DNA from: Rhizopus arrhizus | Lineage: Eukaryota; Mucoromycota; Mucoromycetes; Mucorales; Rhizopodaceae | Assembly (NCBI GenBank): GCA_024220505.1 | Contig: JAKZZE010000011.1 | Span: 1,550,001-1,614,000, forward strand | Length of the DNA stretch: 64,000 nt | Direction: 5' to 3' | Shown: piece after piece, positions 57,119 through 64,000 of the stretch | How the letters are laid out: each line of letters starts with the position of its first letter | Position numbering within the stretch: the stretch's first letter is position 1 | Translations under genes and position numbers: made by a program | Notes under the pieces: model-generated | The model's input: the letters and a program-made list of their open reading frames with translations, nothing else | The model's database searches: none | What the model was told of the DNA's origin: nothing

Positions 57119-58179
57119 GGTTAAGGCAGCTTCATTTGAAATTAGACAATACGATGAGACGCTCTAATTGTTTTTGGTGTAAATATGTCAATTTTCACTG
57201 GTTGACAGCGAGCAAGTTCAGCATACTTCATTGATTGACATTGAACAAAGTTTTAGTTGGTCAGGGTACGTTTTGATCCCTCTTCGAATGAAAAGGCCGC
57301 ACAATCTTCAAACTTTCTCTTCTTGCAGAACGAGCATACTCCTGAAATGTTTCTTGACGCATGTATTTTTTTATTGCAGTTTTTACAATGTGATTTGTTT
57401 GATTGATTTGTCTGTTGTTTTTGTGAATTTACTGCCTTCTATTTCATTGTTGCTATCATCATCACTATTTTGGCTCATAATGATTCACTGAGTTATTTTT
57501 CTTATAATAATAGTTGAGGTAGTTTTAAATATGAAATCGGAAAGAAATAAAATAAAAAACAAAGTTAGCACTACTTTCTCTAACAAGGTTCATTGCTGTA
57601 TGACCAAACAGTAAATTTGGGCTTAGGTATCGGTTAAATTTTTTTTGATGCGAAACTTACTGTTTGTAACACATCATTATAAATATTGATAACTCATTTA
57701 CTAGTAATTTAAGTTTTAGAACAGTGAATGACTGATTATTTCTCAAATACGCTATTACTTTTATTTATTTGGTACACGTTCATTAATATTTTAGAAGAAA
57801 GTTTACTTGTCAGAGATATAATCACTATATTATTTTATTGAGATCACTGTCCCTAAATAAAGAAAAACTAAATTAAGGAAATTCTCTAGTTCAAAGCTCC
57901 AATTTAAAGTACAACAGCATAAAAAAGTCATTTCAGTTGTAAATTATTACTTAAAATATTCAATACGTTTACTATGGGTAGTATTTATGTCATTGAAAGA
58001 TTTATTCTATCCTATAACTTCAATATAAACTTTTTTTTATTGCTTTGATTGTTTTTTTTTTCTTTTTCTTTTTTTTTTGTTAAAATTTTATGTTTGATGA
58101 TATTCAAATCTCATTGAAAATTCGAAGTACGTCTATTGAAATCTGAACTCCTAATGACTAGTAACTTTCTATTTTAAAG
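57119..58179. other. AT-rich region, no gene seen
   Basis: About 1 kb. On the minus strand near 57,240-57,370 a 'CSFCKKRKFEDC' string appears, but without a supporting frame. The rest, with long T/A runs, holds nothing recognisable. Confidence 0.35.
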
Positions 58180-58360
58180 ATTTCTTTCCTCATTCAGACA
58201 CTTCTGAAAAAAAGATATTGAATGCTTAATCCATCCTTCACAATCTTTTTTTTGCTACTTTCCCAGCCGATTCACAAATACGATCTGTGAGACGATCATT
58301 TGCCGTCAATGGTGTTGTTCTAACACCAGCTTTTACTTTTGATCAAAATCCCTCAATTGG

Positions 58361-58700
58361 TGAAGTGTATTAAGTATTCAAAAATAGGATAAAGAATTAA
58401 CGAGACCAAACAATCGTTCTAAAGTCGAATACTTTTATTAAAGAAAGATTTCAAGGCTATTTATATTAGTTGAGCAAGACCTGAGATTAGATGACAAAAA
58501 AATAGTTACGACCGATATGATTTGACATGTATAAGAAACATTTTATAAACTGATGTTAATAATCAACTGTTGAGATGAAAGTGAAACTTGGCTGCTTAGG
58601 GCAGTGATAATTATCAGGATCTATTCTTATTCAAACTCATTTATAAAGATGTAGTTCAGAACGATAAGACTGTATCTTATTGACATGTCAAAACATGACA
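58361..58700 (-). mobile_element. Solo LTR, family B, copy 4
   Basis: 340 bp, TGAAGTGTATTAAG ... AAACATGACA, flanked by a perfect 5-bp duplication ATTGG (58356-58360, 58701-58705). Inserted just before the catalytic Glu codon of the IS630-like transposase. Confidence 0.92.
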
Positions 58701-59263
58701 ATTGGATTCAAGAAAAAAGAATATGGTGGTAAATATATGCATTTGTATCCTCGTTCTTCGATTAGTGCTTTGATCACTTTTGGCTTATGAATAGGTACAT
58801 TATCCATAACAATATACTGACCTATCATATTATTATTATCTAGTGTATTCATTACGTTGGTTAGGTAGACCAGGAAGTGCTCAGTTCTTGTTCCAACTTT
58901 ACCATTTATTTTTACTTCCTTACCGTCTACCTTTCTTTTTTTTAGAAGAACCTGATTCTGGTTTTTTAACTCCAATATTTATGATACCTGCTTAAGAAAT
59001 CGCACATAAAATTGTGAATGTAACACCCTTTCCAGTTGGTACAGTACTCTTTGCAGGTGTGCCTTTTAATGAACGGCCGTGATTTTTCTGAGTATGTAAG
59101 TTGAAACCTGCTTCATCAATGAGCACACAATTTTTGGAAAAATCCATGACTGTATCATTCATATATTGTTCAATAATGGCATTTCGCAATGCTATTACTC
59201 TGTCGGAATTTCTAGGTACTGGTATCTTTTCAAGCTTTTTTTTAAAGTAATATTATGTTTATG

Positions 59264-59842
59264 TGTTATGTTCTGGTAAAGTAATTAAGAATAATGATAA
59301 AACCAAAGAATATTTTTTGAGACTGAACTTTATTTAAGACAATCTTAATTATTAAAAAGAAATCATTACAAAGTCTACTATTTATATTCTTCTATCAGTT
59401 GGCGGGTAAATGAGTAGTTATGAGCGTAGATCCAATAATTGACATGTTTGATTGAAGAATGATCACTGAATCGATTATGAAAATTTTTAATTCATTGTTT
59501 TTATAGATCTTATTGTTCTTAAACTGATCTGGGAGGATTGTCCCGTCTTTATTGAGAGGAAAGATATATTTATATGAAATGCCTCCAGTCAGATCAAATT
59601 TGACTAGGTACCTGATCCATTATTATTCATTTATAGAAATGATGAATAGTAAAGATCATGACTTATTTATTGTTCATGTTTACTTTATAGAATGAATCTA
59701 ATAGTGATAGTCTTATATAAAAAAGAAGAAGAATATATTTTATTTAATAAAGATTTAAATTATTATCTTTTATCAATTTTAATATACTTCTTTTAGTTGT
59801 GATTATTCAATGTCTGTTATGATCAGACACTGTTCTACAACA
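59264..59842 (-). mobile_element. Solo LTR, family C, diverged copy
   Basis: 579 bp, TGTTATGTTCTGG ... TGTTCTACAACA, flanked by a perfect 5-bp duplication TTATG (59259-59263, 59843-59847). It shares the ends and the TTTTTGAGACTGAxCTTTAT block with family C but differs along much of its length. Confidence 0.9.
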
Positions 59843-59940
59843 TTATGTACTAAATGTCTGTGAATGGCAGAAATAGAGATTTTCAAACCCTCAGATTTCT
59901 CACAAAGTTTTAACTTTAACCCATCTAATACAGCAGTAGT

Positions 59941-60216
59941 TGCTGTAGGTCAGCAACTGATTGTAGTTGACATTGATAAATATAAGTTTATTTAAATAAA
60001 ATCATACAATCAATTCCAATTAAACATGTTCTTGTAGGATATGTTTTGTATTAATGAGAGTTCTTTGATAAGAAGAAGTACCAACTAAAATAACAAGATC
60101 CAATCCAATATCAGGAGTATTGCTCATCTTTCCACATAATTGAAATAACGTGTAAAATAGCATTATTCAAATCAGTGAGGAATTCCCAGAAAAAAAGATA
60201 ATCTTTGGCAGACATA
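59941..60216 (+). mobile_element. LTR family C, 3'-truncated copy
   Basis: Starts TGCTGTAGGTCAGCAACTG and follows family C copy 1 up to GACATA, where a Tc1-like element (T7) is inserted at TA. Confidence 0.75.
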
Positions 60217-60779
60217 GAGTAGTGGACAAAACTGGTGCACAAAACTTTTTTTTGGCTTTTAACTACCAGTACTTGCTCATGTTAGTCGTGATAGCTATGA
60301 AACTATACCAGATAGAAGACATACTAAACCTTGCAACTTACGCGAAGTTCAATCATTTTATTGCCAAAAATGAGGGAGAAACATGTTTTTTATTTATAAG
60401 AATACATATTTTTAAAAAAAACCTTAAAAATGGTTAAAACCTAAAAATTCGTATAATTGCCTCGTCGTTTGATAACAGCAGCAATTCGTTTTGGCATGCT
60501 TTCGTAGTATGACTGCATATCAGTTTCAGTAAAAGAGTTCCACTCTTTATCAATTCTTTTCCAAAGATCGTCTATACTTTTGGGTCTGGTATCGTATCGA
60601 GATAGCTTTGATTTTAACTGCCGCCAAACGTGTTCAATGGGATTTAGATCGGGACTTTGTGGCGGCCAATCATTTAATACCGATATCCCATTATCAGACA
60701 TTCATTTAGTGGTGTGCCTTGACTTGTGTTTTGGGTCATTGTCATGCTGAAACAAGACATCACGATGTTTCAGACCGTA
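60217..60779 (-). mobile_element. Tc1-like element T7, cut by T8
   Basis: Begins GAGTAGTGGACAAAAC after TA in the family C LTR. The transposase C-terminal part runs to 60779, where element T8 starts after a TA. The other half is not in view. Confidence 0.65.
60441..60779 (-). pseudogene. T7 transposase, C-terminal part (DD35E type)
   Basis: Reads 'YGLKHRDVLFQHDNDPKHKS', a stop where Trp is expected, 'SDNGISVLNDWPPQSPDLNP' and 'IEHVWRQLKSKL', ending 'KRRGNYTNF'. The second Asp and Glu are present, 35 residues apart. Confidence 0.8.
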
Positions 60780-62278
60780 CAGTAGGTCAAAAAATTGCTG
60801 CAAGGAATCCATTTTTCTCAGTTTTTGTAGCGTACATCCTGTCACAATGGTACAAACTGCTTCTGTTTCTACATAGTAGATTTCCTACATGTCTTGAAAA
60901 ATCCGAAAGAGTTTAAGCCCTATTGGATAAGTATTGAAGGAAGTATGAGGCGCGCAATTTGAAAATTTGAAAAAACGAAAATTTGAACGAAATGGGTTTA
61001 TTTATTAATATTTAGTTGATCCTCCTTTTCTATTAATAACCTCTTGAATTCTTGCCGGCATGCTATCGATGTACCTTTGGCAAAGTTCTTTATCAAATTC
61101 ATTCCATGCTTTTTCTACTCGTTCCCAAAGCTCATCCGTATTCTTTGCTCTACGTTCGTAACAGCTGAGCTTTAACTTCAGTTGATGCCATACATGTTCT
61201 ATTGGATTTAAGTCCGGACTCTGAGCTGGCCAATCGCTAATATAGCGCACTTGATGATTATCTAACCAGGCTATTGTGGATTTTGCCTTGTGCTTTGGAT
61301 CATTATCATGCTGAAAGTAAATGTTGGACCAGTTGAAATTGTAGTACTCCATAGTATCACGAAGTGTAGTGTCTAATATATGCTGATAAACATCCGCGTT
61401 CATGTTCCCATCGTAAATTTGACAAGCATATCCTGGTCCTTCAGATGTTATGCAGCCCCACATCATCAATTTGCCGGCTCCATGCTTGACTGTAAACTCT
61501 AGATGATGCGGTTGAAGAGAATCACTTGGTCTTTTCCAATAGTACTTGCAACCATCAGAGCCCCACACGTTGAACTTGGTTTCATCAGAAAAGACTACTT
61601 TTCGCCATTATTCCACTGTCCAATCCTGGTGCTTCTTGGCCCATTCTAATCGATGCTGCATATGAGCTTTTGTCAGAAACAGCTTCTTTTTTTTATTGAA
61701 GAATGAAACTCCATTGATTTCAGTACGTTAATTGCTGACTGGTATGAGATATCATAGCCAAGTTGAACCAGCTCCCGGTGTACCTCTTTGGCAATCTTTA
61801 GAACCCCTTCAATGACTTTTCTTTTGATTAGCCGCTTCGTTACTTTGGAGACTAATGTAGGTCTACCACCTGTGTTTATTGTCCTATTTGAAAACAACCG
61901 CCTAGAGTATCTACTAACAGTTGATTGATGTACTCCAGTCTCCTTAGCAATATTGTACGTTGATGTGGATCCAGTTAATGCTTGCTTGAGATCGTTTACT
62001 TTTTCTTCTGGCAGTCGTTTAGGCATGCGATTGGTAATAAGGTAAAAAAGAGAAATAAGTTAAATAAGACAATTTAAAATTTAGAATAAAGGAATTTTAA
62101 GCGCTTTTATATACTGGCAACATTCTAATCATGTCAAGAATGTGAAAAATTATGATAGCAACCGGTTGGGTCGTATTAAAATTTGTTATTCCAAACATAT
62201 GTAAACAAGTAAAAAATGACGGATGTTTATAATATTCCCTTTAACAATCTCAAATTCCACCAATAATCATTGCTCATA
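60780..62278 (-). mobile_element. Tc1-like element T8, right end not seen
   Basis: The left end CAGTAGGTCAAAAAATTGC follows TA (60778-60779) inside T7. No matching reverse end is found before 62278, where element T9 is inserted at TA; the other end probably lies beyond the window. Confidence 0.7.
61005..62026 (-). pseudogene. T8 transposase (DD35E type), one frameshift and one stop
   Basis: Starts MPKRLPEEKVNDLKQALTG; helix-turn-helix 'TYNIAKETGVHQSTVSRY'. A frameshift in an A-rich run near 61690 is followed by 'HRLEWAKKHQDWTVE', a TAA, and 'FSDETKFNVWGSDGCKYYW', 'MMWGCITSEGPGYACQIYDG', 'YFQHDNDPKHKAKSTIAW', 'SPDLNPIEHVWHQLKLKL' and an end 'NRKGGSTKY'. Catalytic residues are intact; 35 residues separate second Asp and Glu. 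Confidence 0.88.
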
Positions 62279-62494
62279 CAGTTGGTGGAAAAATGGTCCG
62301 GATGTTTTTAAATTATTCACAAATATCGCTATAGCTTTACCAAATCTCAATCAAATTGAACAGAACAAACATTATTTTGAAGAGAAAACATTGCTTTATT
62401 TTTAGTAAAAATCTGATATGTCACACAAAAGTTCAAAGGGAGCTACAAAAGATCAAATATTTCAGCAACATCCGGACCATTTTTCAGGGTGCCC
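62279..62494 (+). repeat. T9 left terminal inverted repeat
   Basis: 216 bp. The outer AAAAATGGTCCGGATGTT is repeated in reverse at the inner end (AACATCCGGACCATTTTT, near 62467). Confidence 0.92.
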
Positions 62495-62679
62495 TATAGA
62501 ATTTTAATTACCCAGATTGTTCAATGCTGCTGACTCAGAAGCCGTCACTTTTGTCTCAGATGATTAATAATACATTAGATTCGTATTAATAATCAAAAAA
62601 AAATATAAATATCTACTTTTTTTTTGCTGATTTAGCACGTCTTCTTCTTCTTTCGTTATTATTGCTGTTTTATACAAAT

Positions 62680-63710
62680 ATGGTTCGCTCTTTGCCTTTG
62701 GATGTACAAGATAATATCAAGCCTTTACTCAAATCTGGTCATTCTTACTCATCCATCATAAAACGAGTGCCTGGAGTCAAGAAAAGCACCATCAGCGACT
62801 ATAAGCGAAGGTGGTTTCTTAATATGGGGCCCCTTAAATCAGGCCGCAAGTCCGAAATTACTGCTAAAACCAAGTCCTACATCAGACGGTCAGTCATAAC
62901 AGGTAAATTAAAGACGGGGAAGGATGTACAACGATATTTATGTGACGTTGGATGCGCAATTGGCTACTCTGCTTGCTTAAAACTTTTAAAATCGATGGGA
63001 TTCCAGGCCCGTATTAAGAAGCGCAAGCCGTTTTTAAAGGCTATTCATATGAAAAAGCGACTTGCATGGGCCAACGCCCACAAGGATTGGACAAAAGATG
63101 ATTGGCGTCGTATGGTATTCTCTGACGAGACTAAGGTAAACGTTTGGGGATCAGACGGTGTGAAATACTACTGGAAGAGAGTAGATGATAAGCTTCGATT
63201 CCACCATCCTGACTTAACAGTAAAAGGAGGTGGAGGCAGCGTTATGATGTGGGGCTGTATTACATACGATGGTCCTGGGTATGCTTGTCGTATCTATGAT
63301 GGAACAATGAAGAAAGAGGATTATGTACATATATTGGACACAACTCTAATGGACACCCTAAACTACTACAATCATGACCCTAAAAACATCTACTTCCAGC
63401 AGGATAACGATCCGAAACATACGTCAAAGGTCGCAAAAGCTTGGTTTGAAGAAAACAACTTCGACAGCAAGTCTGTTTACAGTTGGCCAGCTCAGAGCCC
63501 TGATCTAAACCCGATTGAACACATTTGGCATCACCTGAAGCTAAGGTTAAGTGCGTATGAAACCAGAGCTAAAAGCGTACATGACTATGGGATCGAATCG
63601 AAGAACAATGGGCGAGATTTACAAAAGATGATTGTAGAAAGTATATAGACAGTATGCCGGATAGAATCAAGGCTGTTATTCAAGCAAAAGGGGGATATAC
63701 GGACTACTAG
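62680..63710 (+). pseudogene. T9 transposase (DD37E), single one-base deletion
   Basis: Starts MVRSLPLDVQDNIKPLLKS; helix-turn-helix 'SYSSIIKRVPGVKKSTISDY'; 'AHKDWTKDDWRRMVFSDETK' with the first Asp; 'MMWGCITYDGPGYACRIYDG'; 'YFQQDNDPKHTSKVAKAW' with the second Asp; 'SPDLNPIEHIWHHLKLRL' with the Glu 37 residues later. The frame shifts after 'RAKSVHD' near 63585: one missing base (expected Leu codon before Trp) separates it from the tail 'WDRIEEQWARFTKDDCRKY' ending 'AKGGYTDY'. The catalytic core is complete. Confidence 0.93.
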
Positions 63711-63721
63711 CAGATATTATG

Positions 63722-63937
63722 GGGCACCCTGAAAAATGGTCCGGATGTTGCTGAAATATTTGATCTTTTGTAGCTCCCTTTGAACTTTTGTGTGACATAT
63801 CAGATTTTTACTAAAAATAAAGTAATGTTTTCTCTTCAAAATAATGTTTGTTCTGTTCAATTTGATTGAGATTTGGTAAAGCTATAGCGATATTTGTGAA
63901 TAATTTAAAAACATCCGGACCATTTTTCCACCTACTG
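63722..63937 (-). repeat. T9 right terminal inverted repeat
   Basis: Mirror of 62279-62494 with only a few mismatches, including the inner inverted motif copy. Confidence 0.92.
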
Positions 63938-64000
63938 TATCAGATAATCGACGAATAAATGCCCTTTCTAATGAGGTACAAACAATCAAAGTCTGAGATA

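Larger units (their letters stand above)
58180..59940 (-). pseudogene. IS630-like DDE transposase, split by two LTRs
   Basis: Minus-strand order: 'LDGLKLKLCEKSEGLKISIS' and 'AIHRHLVH' (DNA-binding part), LTR C (59264-59842), 'IPVPRNSDRVIALRNAIIEQ', 'NCVLIDEAGFNLH' (first Asp), a stop near 58990, 'YIVMDNVPIHK' (second Asp), 'YLPPYSFFLNPI', LTR B (58361-58700), then Glu and 'GF-stop-SKVKAG' and 'WIKHSISFFQKC'. Removing each LTR with one duplication copy restores the local frame. Further stops, one replacing Trp in 'FWSKVK', show that it was decaying anyway. Confidence 0.8.
62279..63937 (+). mobile_element. Tc1/mariner-like element T9 (complete, DD37E type)
   Basis: 1659 bp, flanked by TA (62277-62278, 63938-63939), ends CAGTTGGTGGAAAAATGG and CCATTTTTCCACCTACTG. 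Terminal inverted repeats are 216 bp each. The transposase lacks only one base, so it is the best-preserved DNA transposon here. Confidence 0.95.

Overview
The window looks like a piece of an early-diverging fungal genome, most probably a member of the Mucorales (Mucoromycota). The reasons are very AT-rich DNA, protein genes cut by many short spliceosomal introns (41-66 nt by my reconstruction), fungal gene content (GT15 mannosyltransferase, Sac1, a dihydropteridine-reductase-like gene, beta-carbonic anhydrase) and a heavy, mixed load of transposons (LINE, Ty3/gypsy, DIRS-like, Tc1/mariner, IS630-like, Merlin/IS1595-like). I cannot name the species.

Layout. (1) 1-10,640 is a transposon island: the 5' part of a LINE lying head-on against a tRNA-Phe gene, a cluster of solo LTRs, a complete Tc1-like element that cut a gypsy element, and a Merlin-like transposase fossil carrying two solo LTRs. 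(2) 10,690-45,436 is a gene core almost free of recognisable transposons. In order it holds a NEPRO-like nucleolar protein, Sac1 phosphoinositide phosphatase, glutathione reductase, arginyl-tRNA synthetase, a GNAT acetyltransferase, an Old Yellow Enzyme-type reductase, relic ORFs, the SRP receptor alpha subunit, an alpha-mannosyltransferase, a coiled-coil protein, a decayed copy of the F1-ATPase beta gene, dihydropteridine reductase, a small secreted Cys-rich peptide, beta-carbonic anhydrase, a WDR55/JIP5 protein and a DUF4112 protein. (3) 47,181-64,000 is a second island of nested Tc1-like elements and LTRs.

The core genes do not form a pathway. Most are housekeeping: protein targeting and secretory glycosylation (SRP receptor, GT15, Sac1 at the ER/Golgi), translation and ribosome biogenesis (ArgRS, NEPRO-like, WDR55) and redox or cofactor metabolism (glutathione reductase, OYE, dihydropteridine reductase).

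The strongest unusual signal is the Tc1-like family. Several members have ~211-216 bp terminal repeats, and each terminal repeat carries a short motif at its outer end and an inverted copy of the same motif at its inner end, unlike the direct-repeat layout of classical IR/DR elements. Their transposases fall into DD37E, DD35E and DD34E spacing classes. Other notable points are many target-site duplications that date nested insertions, three GC-AG introns, a one-base frameshift in an essential gene, and two genes separated by only 25 bp. Exon coordinates were worked out by hand from reading frame, splice sites and family resemblance; for spliced genes start/end give the outer limits and exons are listed in the text.
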